64,000 nucleotides of DNA, taken from the NCBI GenBank assembly GCA_947499955.1, contig CANMQI010000009.1, forward strand, positions 207,416 to 271,415, written 5' to 3'. The notes under the pieces were generated by a model that was given only the letters and a program-made list of their open reading frames with translations, was not told the origin of the DNA and ran no database searches. Position 1 is the stretch's first letter, and every line of letters begins with the position of its first letter. Position numbers and translations under genes: made by a program. This DNA comes from an uncultured Granulosicoccus sp. Its GTDB lineage: Bacteria; Pseudomonadota; Gammaproteobacteria; Granulosicoccales; Granulosicoccaceae. Positions 56,722 to 64,000 of this stretch are shown one piece after another.

Positions 56722-56744
56722 ACTCGTAATGTTATAACGTATCA
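56722..56744 (-). promoter_or_regulatory. possible Zur operator upstream of znuA
   Basis: An AT-rich imperfect palindrome around AATGTTATAACGTAT, with the perfect core GTTATAAC at 56731-56738, about 50 bases before the znuA start. It resembles one half and the centre of the gammaproteobacterial Zur box (GTTATA...TATAAC). By eye only. Confidence 0.45.
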
Positions 56745-57392
56745 ATCGAGAGCGGTAGACACGACTGCGCGGCTGCACTGATCAGCTACCCGTGAGCTGC
56801 CGCTGAAATCGGCGATTGGCATTCTGCTGGCAAGATGCCCAGAGCACGATTCGACCGGGGTTGATGCAGGAATCGAAGCTTCACTTCACCGGTAAATGAA
56901 GACGCAGTGTACGGAGGCCCCTGACTGGACGATTTTATAATGCAATGCAATATGAATCTGGACTGTGAAATTCGAATATAAATTGTGGTCTGGTTCTCAA
57001 TCGGATTATCACACCGTTCAATCGAATCGTCTTTATTTGGTACTGATAACAGACGTTTAGCGTTATTTACGGAAGTTCCATGGATATTCAGACACCTTTC
57101 TGACTGGTTATCATATCCAGATCCTCATGAATCGAGGCATCGAATTGCGCGGTTTTTACAATTTTGTCCCGTAGAATTCGCTCCAGCAACAACGTCATGT
57201 TGCAGTGCATTATCAACGGAAGTTTCAAGAACACGTCAAGTCGATTTTTGTAGACCACTCGTCGCGAGAGGATTATTAACGCGAGAGGTTTTCGATGATT
57301 ACATCAACAGGTGATGTCGAACTCAGGTGGCTCCGGACGGGGTCTTCCACTGAGTATGGCAATCACTGAATGAGAGCTCAGAAGAACCCCCC
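56745..57392. other. long AT-rich intergenic region before the glucanase gene
   Basis: About 650 bases without a supported gene. The part from 56930 on is clearly AT-richer than the flanks. A 109-codon rightward frame (56985-57314) has an implausible translation and no good start signal. The right end probably holds the GH16 promoter. No tRNA or strong hairpin seen. Confidence 0.55.
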
Positions 57393-58469
57393 ATGCTTAT
57401 CAAGAATTTCGCAAAGAAGTCCAGCCTTTCAATCGCCATGACAGCCGTGCTGTCATCCATGGCTTTCGCTCAGGATGTTTCGGTCGATGCCATCGAAGGT
57501 GATGTGGATGCCGCGAGTGTCCAGAGCCTGATTGATCCGGCTTCCTACGATTATCCGGAAGCCACGCAGCTCAGTGGTTATGAGTTGGTTTTCAGTGATG
57601 AATTCAACGGCACGGCCCTGAATCCCTACCGCTGGAATTCGCAGCTGCGTTGGGATGGTGAATTCAATGGTGAACGCTATGAATATCGCGTCATCAATGG
57701 TGAAGATCAGCTGTATGTGAATGTGCTCAGTGAAGATGAGGAGCATCAGGAGAAAGTGGTATCCGAATACAATCCGTTTGAATTCGACGGTTCCACCCTT
57801 GCCATTCGCGCTATCAAGAACCCACTGCAGACGACCACCAACAAGAAGACCTGGGGTTCACTGGAGGAAATAGCCGCCCAGCAGACTTTCCTGTCTGGCG
57901 CCATTTCCACGCATGAGAAATTCAGCCAGAAATTCGGCTACTTCGAAGCACGCATCAAGATTCCCAGTGCCACAGGTACTTTCCCGGCTTTCTGGTTGTT
58001 GCATGAAAACCAGGTGGCTGACGGTACGCAGCGTACTGAAATCGACATCATGGAAAACCTGGGTCATGCGCCCTGGTATATCTACAACTCATTTCATTAC
58101 TTCAAGAACGTCACGGAAAGCAACTTTGGTGATGCCAACTTCATCAAGCCAGAGCCCAGTGGTCAGGTGTACACCGGTACCGATTACAGCGAAGAGTTTC
58201 ATACCTATGCGGTCAAGTGGACTCCGGGCAGCGTAGTCTGGTACATCGATGGTGTGCAGATGAGCGAAATGCAAAACGACGAAGCTGATTTTGAAGAGCT
58301 GTACGTGATTCTGAACCTTGCCATGGGCGGAAACTGGACCAACTTCCCGACGACTGCGGGTGGCTTGGGGCGTGAGTCCAGCGATCGTTTCCCAAGTGCC
58401 AACGACCTGGTTGAATTCAACAACCCTGCGCTGGAAATCGATTATGTACGCTTCTACCAGGCGAAGTAA
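57393..58469 (+). CDS. secreted glycoside hydrolase family 16 beta-glucanase
   Basis: 358 residues with a signal peptide (cleavage probably after SMAFA). GH16 fold at about 60-358. Catalytic motif ExDxxE is intact in TEIDIMENLG: Glu216 nucleophile, Asp218, Glu221 acid/base. Other GH16 signatures are LVFSDEFNG, FGYFEARIKIPSATGTFPAFWLL, and AVKWTPGSVVWYIDGV. Likely cleaves beta-1,3 or mixed beta-1,3/1,4 glucans such as laminarin, or related polysaccharides. No carbohydrate-binding module. Fits a marine polymer degrader. A single gene with its own terminator. Confidence 0.93.
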   Translation: MLIKNFAKKSSLSIAMTAVLSSMAFAQDVSVDAIEGDVDAASVQSLIDPASYDYPEATQLSGYELVFSDEFNGTALNPYRWNSQLRWDGEFNGERYEYRVINGEDQLYVNVLSEDEEHQEKVVSEYNPFEFDGSTLAIRAIKNPLQTTTNKKTWGSLEEIAAQQTFLSGAISTHEKFSQKFGYFEARIKIPSATGTFPAFWLLHENQVADGTQRTEIDIMENLGHAPWYIYNSFHYFKNVTESNFGDANFIKPEPSGQVYTGTDYSEEFHTYAVKWTPGSVVWYIDGVQMSEMQNDEADFEELYVILNLAMGGNWTNFPTTAGGLGRESSDRFPSANDLVEFNNPALEIDYVRFYQAK

Positions 58470-58487
58470 TAGCCTGTAGTCCTGGTC

Positions 58488-58514
58488 AGGGGCTTTGATT
58501 ATTCGAGCCCCTGA
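58488..58514 (+). terminator. hairpin after the GH16 gene
   Basis: Perfect eight-base stem CAGGGGCT / AGCCCCTG with an 11-base AT-rich loop, 19 bases past the stop. No T run follows. Confidence 0.6.
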
Positions 58515-58623
58515 TTGGCAAGCGCCTTGAACCTCAGTCGCTCCTGATTGTATTGTGCAAAGCAACTTCCCCTATCCGGCATTGTTGCTATATCGTGATT
58601 GAAAGTATTGAAGAATAACCACT

Positions 58624-59106
58624 GTGAAACTCAGCTTCCTGTTACTGGCAGCGGTATTATCTGCCGCAGCCTGCAGTTCCGATGGTGAACAAGCCCCTGT
58701 AGAACAGCGGTTGCTTGACCGCTCCTGGTCTCTGGTGAGTTATACACAGACCAATGGCAGTGAGGTGGATATCATCGAGGGTAGCCAGTTTCAGTTCGAG
58801 GCGGCATCCGATACCGGTGGGCTGTCCGCACAGATCGACTGCAACGGATCTTCCGGTGGATCCTACCAACTCGGTGATGGCTTCATAGTGCTGCAGTTCG
58901 GCCCATTTACCGAGGTGGACTGCCCTATTACTGCAGCAGAGGGGTACGCCGAGCAAGCGGCGTCCATCGATAGCCTGATTTATCAGGGCGTGGCGCAAGC
59001 GGGCGTCAGTGTCCAGTTGATGGTTGAACTGCATGAACATGGACTGGTGCTGACTTCGGCCAATGGCCGATGGCTTGCGTTTACGGAGGTTGATTATCAG
59101 GACTGA
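58624..59106 (+). CDS. META-domain-like lipoprotein
   Basis: 160 residues from a GTG at 58624. Lipoprotein signal with Cys in SAAACSS. The mature part begins LLDRSWSLVSYTQTNGSEV and has FQFEAASDTGGLSAQIDCNGSSGGSYQLGDG, which follows the META/HslJ pattern (W-x-L ... G-CN-x-x-G-Y). HslJ-type proteins are outer-membrane or periplasmic and tied to stress or drug resistance, but the role is unclear. No operon partner. Confidence 0.7.
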   Translation: MKLSFLLLAAVLSAAACSSDGEQAPVEQRLLDRSWSLVSYTQTNGSEVDIIEGSQFQFEAASDTGGLSAQIDCNGSSGGSYQLGDGFIVLQFGPFTEVDCPITAAEGYAEQAASIDSLIYQGVAQAGVSVQLMVELHEHGLVLTSANGRWLAFTEVDYQD

Positions 59107-59179
59107 GCCGCCTGCCGCATAGAGCGATAGCTTGGGGCGTGTCAGGGTATCTGGCTACAGGCTTCCCGGCTGGCGAGAG

Positions 59180-60448
59180 TCAATCCTGAGAGTGGCCGGA
59201 TTCTTCCGGATAAGCTGTGGACAACTCTGCACCCTGCAGGGGGGAGGGGACAAACGGCATCTGCTCATCACTGGGCAGGGATGCGCGTTGACGCATTCGC
59301 CAGATGGCAAAGACCACGAAAGAGGCATGGCAGCTTGCCAGCCACAGGAAAAACCCGGGAGGCCCGAACAGGGACAGCGCCGCCCCTGTCACGATGGGGC
59401 CGATAACCGACCCTGCGCCCAGGATGAGCACCAGACTGCTGCTTGCACCGACCATCTGCTCCGGCTTCAGATAGCTGTTCGTGTAGGCCAGAGACAGAGA
59501 GTGAATGGACAGGGTGACTCCGCCCGTCAGGATGATCAGTACGATGGAGTAGACGGAATCCACCGAGGTGATACCGGTGGCTGCCAATGAGGCCACTACC
59601 GATAGCGCGGCCACGACGGCCATGACGATACGTCTGTCGAATCGATCGGACAGTTTGCCGATAGGCCATTGCAGCAATGCGGCACCGATTGTCAGCAGCG
59701 CCACGAACAGGGCCGTATCCGGGATGGAGAAACCCGCACTACGCGCGTAGACCGCCGCCATGCCGAAGACCGTGCCATTGGCGAGACCTGCGATGAACAT
59801 GCCGAATACTCCCAAAGGGGACGCCTTGGCCACCTCCTTCAGGGAAATGGGCGCACCGGACTCGACATTGGGCAAGGGCGTCGAGCGCAGTAGTAGTGGC
59901 ACCACCGCCAGTGAGATGAGGATAGAGACCAGCATGTACAGCGTCGCCTCCTCACTGCTGGCCAGGTTCAGCAGCATCTGACTTGCCGCCACGCCGCCGA
60001 ACGAGACCGCCATATACAGCGCCAGAATCTGCCCGCGCGTCTCCTCCGGCGCACGGTCATTCAACCAGCTCTCGGCGACCACCAGAATACCGGCATAACA
60101 GAAGCCGGTAACGCAGCGAATGGCCCACCAGCTGAGCTCATCCACGAACAGGGCGTGCAACAGTATGGAGACCGAGGCAATGGCCGACATGGCCGCAAAC
60201 ACCCGCACATGCCCCACCAGGCGCACTGCACTGGGTGTCCACAGAGAGCCTGCCAGCAAGCCCACAAAGAAGCCCGACATGATGAGACCAATGCTGGCCG
60301 GTTCAAAACCTTCTGCCTCTGCACGGATACCCAGCAAACTGCCCTGCAGACCATTGGCCACCATGAGCAGGCCGATGCCGAACAGCAAGGTCCACACAGC
60401 ACGCAGGGTGAATAGCAGCGAAGGTTCCGAGGAGCGTGAGCTTGGCAT
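59180..60448 (-). CDS. major facilitator superfamily transporter (YcaD-like)
   Basis: 422 residues with 12 membrane helices. Features are GFEPASIGLIMSGFFVGLLAGSLWTPSAVRLVGHVRVF (helices 2-3 loop), ESWLNDRAPEETRGQILALYMAVSFGG, and the second-half repeat LLQWPIGKLSDRFDRRIVM, matching the YcaD/putative-efflux MFS group. Substrate unknown. This is the last gene with the host-like composition; the AT-rich segment starts after its promoter. Confidence 0.88.
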   Translation of the reverse strand: MPSSRSSEPSLLFTLRAVWTLLFGIGLLMVANGLQGSLLGIRAEAEGFEPASIGLIMSGFFVGLLAGSLWTPSAVRLVGHVRVFAAMSAIASVSILLHALFVDELSWWAIRCVTGFCYAGILVVAESWLNDRAPEETRGQILALYMAVSFGGVAASQMLLNLASSEEATLYMLVSILISLAVVPLLLRSTPLPNVESGAPISLKEVAKASPLGVFGMFIAGLANGTVFGMAAVYARSAGFSIPDTALFVALLTIGAALLQWPIGKLSDRFDRRIVMAVVAALSVVASLAATGITSVDSVYSIVLIILTGGVTLSIHSLSLAYTNSYLKPEQMVGASSSLVLILGAGSVIGPIVTGAALSLFGPPGFFLWLASCHASFVVFAIWRMRQRASLPSDEQMPFVPSPLQGAELSTAYPEESGHSQD

Positions 60449-60970
60449 GGGGAAGGGGTATCGCGGGTTTGTGTATCTGGCTATTGCCGCGATTGTACGG
60501 GATGGGGTTGTGGATAAGACAGTGGTGGTGGATTGGTGTTTGCGGGGTATTTCGGGATTGCATGCGATGCATGGTGTTGCGTGGTATGGCGGGTGAATAG
60601 CGTTTGAATTGATGTTGTTGATGAATGCGATACCTATAGGAAGTCTTGGGACATCTTCCAGGTTGCGGTGAGCGGATTTTGTTATTGCGTATTCAAGGGG
60701 GTGTCGTCATAGTGGCTGAATGCGCTGAATATTCGGCAATACCTGAATGCGTACTACTGATTGCTTACGAGAGTCGGCGATATTGAAATACGGATGAGTG
60801 TTTTCGTATTTATGGCCGAGGGTTTGGGAGCGGGGTGTGGAGGTGATACGGCTGAGTGTTTGCATGTGGTGCATGCTTGAGTCGGTCTAATAGTTGTTCG
60901 GTTTCGCTTCTCACCATCTTTACGGATTTCGAAGACTTAATTCCATCCAATTTTTCTGAATTGAAGGACT
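60449..60970. other. boundary stretch between core and AT-rich accessory DNA
   Basis: 522 bases with no supported gene. On the plus strand it is rich in G and T, with many TG, ATGCG and GAATGCG runs, unlike the DNA to its left. No tRNA end, attachment-site repeat or integrase was recognised. A GAAGGA ribosome-binding site marks the next gene. Confidence 0.55.
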
Positions 60971-61567
60971 ATGGACCCAATAACAGCATCACTTGCATTT
61001 GCCACTATCGTTGGTCTACTTTCGGATTTTAAGGCTGAGAGAACAGCAAGCTCTGACGACGAATACAAGGATTTCGTTGACTGGCTTTCGGAAAAGCGAC
61101 ATAACTCCTTAGTACGCAAACTTAGCTCAAACGCTGACCTTTCCAAGTCTATTCGTGACTTGCTTACTAAAGGTCACGATGACGTGGTACAGCGGCTTGA
61201 GAGTATCGACTCGATTCTTCGCGACGTCGCATCAAAGATTCCCGCGTTCTCCGCAATCGCAGCATCTACCTCAAAAGAAACTCAGCTCTCAGACGAGGCA
61301 GTCGACATTCTTACCCAGTTCGTGGTATCCGAGGCGAGCTTCTTGGTGCAGTTGGAGACCAGTGGTGGTGTCTCCTTGATAATTGGAGATGGAAAGCGTG
61401 GGCATATTTCCATTTCAGATGAGAGGTTCTTGGAAGACGACCTAAAGAGGCTATACGAATACGGTCTTTTAAATGCAGATACTAATTCAAGCGGTCAACG
61501 TGTATGGCGGATTACAAGAACCGCTGTAAAATTGGTTGAGGAAATAGATCCTGATCACCGGTGTTAA
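60971..61567 (+). CDS. unrecognised protein of the AT-rich segment
   Basis: 198 residues from an ATG with GAAGGA six bases upstream. The first 20 residues (MDPITASLAFATIVGLLSDF) are hydrophobic and amphipathic, like the short N-terminal segments of some bacterial defence effectors (a resemblance only). The middle is helical (about 30-110), and the end (EDDLKRLYEYGLLNADTNSSGQRVWRITRTAVKLVEEI) looks like a winged helix. No family assigned. Base composition is much more AT-rich than the left part of the window, a sign of transfer. Confidence 0.65.
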   Translation: MDPITASLAFATIVGLLSDFKAERTASSDDEYKDFVDWLSEKRHNSLVRKLSSNADLSKSIRDLLTKGHDDVVQRLESIDSILRDVASKIPAFSAIAASTSKETQLSDEAVDILTQFVVSEASFLVQLETSGGVSLIIGDGKRGHISISDERFLEDDLKRLYEYGLLNADTNSSGQRVWRITRTAVKLVEEIDPDHRC

Positions 61568-61653
61568 AAATCTTACACTGTGCGCTGTCTATCTCGTCGC
61601 AACGCCTCGTGCGATGATTGTCCCAAAGCCTACTTTGATAAAGTAAAATTGGC

Positions 61654-62094
61654 ATGAACAAACGCTTTGAGTTTCCGGAACTAACTACTCCGTCTGATCT
61701 CTTTGATAAAATCGAAGACGACCTATGCGAACTAAGACGGTCAAGCCAAAACGTTAGAGTTGCATTTAATCTATTCGTTAGCCTTGAACATCTTTCCGAC
61801 TGGCTAGAGCTAAGAGGACTGGTCCGTGACAATTGCGTTCTTCGAATAATATCTAATATCGCAAACGGAGCCAAGCACCTAAAAATTAACGAAAAAAGAC
61901 ATTCCTCTGTAACGCGAATGGAGAAGGACCGATGGGTAGAGGAAGGATGGGTGGAGGACGGTTGGGTTGATGCGCCATTAACTGTTTTTTTATCCGAAAA
62001 AGAAGCGGAAGAACTTGGTGTTAGCGATATTGATAGCGTGACGCTTGCAGAACGAGCAATAGATTTCTGGCGACCTCATGTTGAATCATATTGA
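61654..62094 (+). CDS. unrecognised protein, possibly HEPN-like
   Basis: 146 residues from an ATG at 61654 with only a weak ribosome-binding site. The helical N-terminal half has LCELRRSSQNVRVAFNLFVSLEHLSDWLELRG and then RIISNIANGAKHLKI; the ANGAKH motif recalls small HEPN-like or phage-related helical proteins, but the RxxxxH nuclease motif is not seen. A short repeat in the middle reads WVEEGWVEDGWVDA. AT-rich codon use. Function unknown. Confidence 0.6.
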   Translation: MNKRFEFPELTTPSDLFDKIEDDLCELRRSSQNVRVAFNLFVSLEHLSDWLELRGLVRDNCVLRIISNIANGAKHLKINEKRHSSVTRMEKDRWVEEGWVEDGWVDAPLTVFLSEKEAEELGVSDIDSVTLAERAIDFWRPHVESY

Positions 62095-62138
62095 CATTTT
62101 CAAAACAAATAGAAAATATATCCATATATCCCTGTGCT

Positions 62139-62271
62139 ATCGTCGGTGTTTCAGTTGATGCAAGACATAGCGATACCGAACAAAACGATGAACCTGCAAC
62201 TTGCAGCCGGCACGCAACCATGAGTTCCTCAGAACACGCGCCGGCTGCAAGTTCAGGTTATCGTCGGTGTT
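62139..62271. repeat. long bulged inverted repeat with a flanking 12-base direct repeat
   Basis: Inverted repeat: left arm 62191-62211 and right arm 62240-62259, 14 bp perfect then 6 bp after one bulged C. It continues outward by ACGAT/ATCGT after a second bulge (G62190) and, past an internal loop, by AACA/TGTT. Both bulges are on the left arm. The outer 12-mer ATCGTCGGTGTT of the right side (62260-62271) recurs at 62139-62150. Lies between two convergent unknown genes. Bulge pattern and AAC...GTT ends are attC-like, but core boxes match only loosely. Confidence 0.75.
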
Positions 62272-62290
62272 ATGTTTTACCTGTTTGACC

Positions 62291-63265
62291 TTAAGAGATA
62301 GTTGGTTTTCTGAAATTTGCGTATCTTTCAATTATTTCTGATTTAGTTGGTTTTGAGCCACCAACGGACGTTCCCTGGTTTAATTCGAACGAACGAAGAG
62401 AATTCTGAACCGCCAATCCTCTATCAAAAATATCGTCATCTAAAACGCTGATTTCAAACGTATCATGATAACCGAGCTGGTGCAGTATGGAAGCTCGAAT
62501 GCTGGCAACGGATTCAGCCATCAAATCAACAAGAACGCATAGTATTTTTGGATCCCAATTAAGAGCTACGGTAGAGCACACTTGATGATGCCCGCGGAGG
62601 CTGGGGTGGCGTTTCAGGCGAAGATGTTTTGATCCGTAGTCACCACCACCAATTTTCATCGGGTTTTCAAAATGAGCAGACGCAGAGATTTCCAGCATGG
62701 AGCCACTACCAACGTATGCACGCCCCCCATGTTTGAAAGAATTGTACTCAGATATATGCAACTCACTTACGATGTCGGTTGCCAAGTTACGCCATAATCT
62801 GAGAAAGCCAGCTCTAAGTGACTTGTAGGACTCTTGAGATATGTCTCTGGCCACGGCATTCGCAGGTAGCAGTACTTCTAGTATAGATTCCCATCCTGAA
62901 ATTGACGTTTTCCAGCTAGACAGAATATTTTCGTTTGATTCTGTTTTATCTATAAGTTTCCGTAGGGCAGAATTTGAGTATTTCGATACCCATGCGTAGG
63001 CTGCGCTTGGCGACTGTGCCGCCGCGAAAAGTAGGCTGAAGTGGGTTTCTAGTGCTAATCCATATTGAATTCTAATCGCTGTTGCCGCGTGTATTTTTGT
63101 TTCAGGACTATCTAGTGCTGGTTGAAGAAGTTCGCATGTAGTTGAGTAGATATAAGGATCAAAATTCTCAAGGAACTTGCGGTTGTTATCGCGACAATCT
63201 TGGTCCCAAACACAAAATGGTTCATCGTCAACGACGAGTAAAATATGAGTTGGCTTAGCTTTCAT
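62291..63265 (-). CDS. unrecognised protein of the AT-rich segment
   Basis: 324 residues from the ATG at 63265, in front of KAKPTHILLVVDDEPF; the frame has an ATG 12 codons earlier at 63301. Neither start has a good ribosome-binding site. A soluble, mostly helical protein with a central EYNSFKHGGRAYVGSG. No catalytic motif or family recognised. AT-rich codon use like its neighbours. It faces the two rightward unknown genes and is divergent from the IS3 element. Confidence 0.6.
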   Translation of the reverse strand: MKAKPTHILLVVDDEPFCVWDQDCRDNNRKFLENFDPYIYSTTCELLQPALDSPETKIHAATAIRIQYGLALETHFSLLFAAAQSPSAAYAWVSKYSNSALRKLIDKTESNENILSSWKTSISGWESILEVLLPANAVARDISQESYKSLRAGFLRLWRNLATDIVSELHISEYNSFKHGGRAYVGSGSMLEISASAHFENPMKIGGGDYGSKHLRLKRHPSLRGHHQVCSTVALNWDPKILCVLVDLMAESVASIRASILHQLGYHDTFEISVLDDDIFDRGLAVQNSLRSFELNQGTSVGGSKPTKSEIIERYANFRKPTIS

Positions 63266-63376
63266 GGTAGGTATAATACCGCCATAGTGAATGTAAAACA
63301 TAACATTACATTGAACCTGTCATTTAGAACTCCTACGGTTTAGTTGACACCCTGACCTAACAGTCAGAGGTGCTCA

Positions 63377-63730
63377 GTGGGTAGACCTAAGATATATAGC
63401 GAGAAATTCAAGGCGACAGCTGTCAAGCTTAGTCAACTGAAAGGCGTTGCGGTCATGGACGTCGCTGAATCCCTAGCGATTCATCCGATAATGCTTTCCC
63501 GATGGAGAAAACAGGTTCGAGACGGACTGATCGATACGGAGGGCATAGAGGTGGATAAGGCAGAGTTGGCTGAGTTGAAAGAGCTCAGGCGTGTCAAGCG
63601 GCAGTATGAGCGACTGAAGATCGAGCACGAACTGTTAAAAAAAGCAGTCGCGTTCACCTCGACACGAAAGGCGATATCTTCGCCTTCATCGAGCAAGAAC
63701 AAGCAGCCGGGGAAGGATCGGTCTCGGTGA
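63377..63730 (+). CDS. IS3-family transposase OrfA
   Basis: 117 residues. N-terminal helix-turn-helix (KIYSEKFKATAVKLSQLKGVAVMDVAESLAIHPIMLSRWRKQ) binds the element's ends, and a leucine-zipper-like helix (ELKELRRVKRQYERLKIEHELLKKAV) allows dimerisation. The zipper ends exactly at the A7 frameshift site, as usual in IS3. Residues after LLKKA are the unshifted tail. Confidence 0.92.
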   Translation: MGRPKIYSEKFKATAVKLSQLKGVAVMDVAESLAIHPIMLSRWRKQVRDGLIDTEGIEVDKAELAELKELRRVKRQYERLKIEHELLKKAVAFTSTRKAISSPSSSKNKQPGKDRSR

Positions 63731-63927
63731 GCGCGATGTGCAGAAGTCTGGGAGTCTCCCGAGGTGGGTACTACGCTTGGAGGAACCGAGCCCCGAGCAA
63801 GCGTGACACAGAGGACCAGCATTGGTTATCGAAGATCTGGCAAACGCACGAGGCCAGTGAGCAACGATACGGCAGTCCCCGTGTACACGAGCAGCTGTTG
63901 CGTGATGGCGAGTCGGGTATAGGGTAA
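63643..63927 (+). pseudogene. IS3-family transposase OrfB, interrupted N-terminal part
   Basis: Read in the -1 frame after the A7 run: ...DTKGDIFAFIEQEQ, then SVSAMCRSLGVSRGGYYAWRNRAPSKRD and ASEQRYGSPRVHEQLLRDG, the HTH_21 part of OrfB. The next expected residues (RKRVARLM-type) and the DDE domain are missing, because foreign sequence starts at about 63924. Not functional as seen. Confidence 0.85.
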
Positions 63928-64000
63928 GCGCCCAAATACCGACGTCTTCCATTCCAGTTTCAGCGCGACCAGTATTGCCTCATCCACTCAATCTCGCGCG
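63924..64000. mobile_element. possible end of an IS66-family element inserted in OrfB
   Basis: OrfB homology stops at GTAAGCGCCC, and IS66-family terminal repeats typically begin GTAAGCG. The 77 bases to the window edge do not continue the IS3 reading frame. Only this end is visible, so orientation and completeness are unknown. Confidence 0.5.

Larger units (their letters stand above)
63377..63927 (+). mobile_element. IS3-family insertion sequence, truncated transposase region (OrfA plus start of OrfB)
   Basis: OrfA and the first part of OrfB of an IS3-family element. Between them lies the slippery run of seven A at 63637-63643, after which a -1 shift joins OrfA to OrfB. OrfB stops at 63927, right after HEQLLRDGESGIG, just before the point where the family normally continues into the DDE catalytic domain. 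Terminal inverted repeats could not be fixed: the left end must lie in 63300-63376, and the right end is outside the window. Confidence 0.85.

Noticed and set aside
56985..57314. 109-codon rightward frame in the AT-rich gap
   Set aside because: Composition of the translation is unlike a protein (many Ser, Arg, Cys, His), with a poor start; probably chance.

Overview
The window looks like the chromosome of a free-living, probably marine gammaproteobacterium. Evidence: a gammaproteobacterial GyrB C-terminus at the left edge; typical gammaproteobacterial clusters (lptM-lysA-dapF-DUF484-xerC, hslVU, ubiE-ubiJ-ubiB, polA); a TRAP transporter; a secreted GH16 glucanase; and estimated mid-to-high fifties GC in the housekeeping part (by eye, not computed). 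Gene content and the mix of TRAP, c-di-GMP and PilZ genes would fit something like Granulosicoccus or a relative, but that name is a guess. gyrB next to these genes suggests the window lies near the replication origin.

Layout. 1-27.4 kb is dense housekeeping: gyrB end, prlC, ubiD, a small unknown gene, a GAF-PAS-PAS-GGDEF-EAL protein, hemD divergent from argH, a carboxylesterase, then lptM-lysA-dapF-DUF484-xerC, a PilZ-like protein, hslVU, a DUF971 gene, ubiE-ubiJ-ubiB, a beta carbonic anhydrase, an MscS channel, a ZntB-like transporter and a UvrD/Rep helicase. 27.4-33.4 kb holds membrane and signalling genes, a DUF6502/lipoprotein pair and an HpaI-type aldolase. 33.9-38.4 kb is a TRAP operon (dctPQM) with a hairpin between dctP and dctQ.

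38.5-49.6 kb is the most unusual part. A PhnD-like periplasmic protein, a hybrid histidine kinase and a 1473-residue membrane protein are read leftward as one unit. A second, larger hybrid kinase with an Hpt domain is read rightward from the same control region. The large protein joins three N-terminal membrane segments, two rhodanese domains, a YidC/Oxa1-like insertase domain and a PEP-synthase/rifampin-phosphotransferase-like ATP-grasp plus phosphohistidine domain. I know of no described protein with this order.

49.7-60.4 kb returns to ordinary genes: a LOG-family protein, polA, two MFS transporters, a zinc unit (znuA plus a COG0523 GTPase behind a possible Zur site), a GH16 glucanase and a META-like lipoprotein. 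From about 60.5 kb base composition drops sharply. An AT-rich accessory segment carries three unrecognised genes, a long bulged inverted repeat flanked by a repeated 12-mer (integron attC-like at best), and an IS3-family element whose second reading frame is cut by what looks like the end of an IS66-family element. No tRNA, rRNA or CRISPR array was seen.
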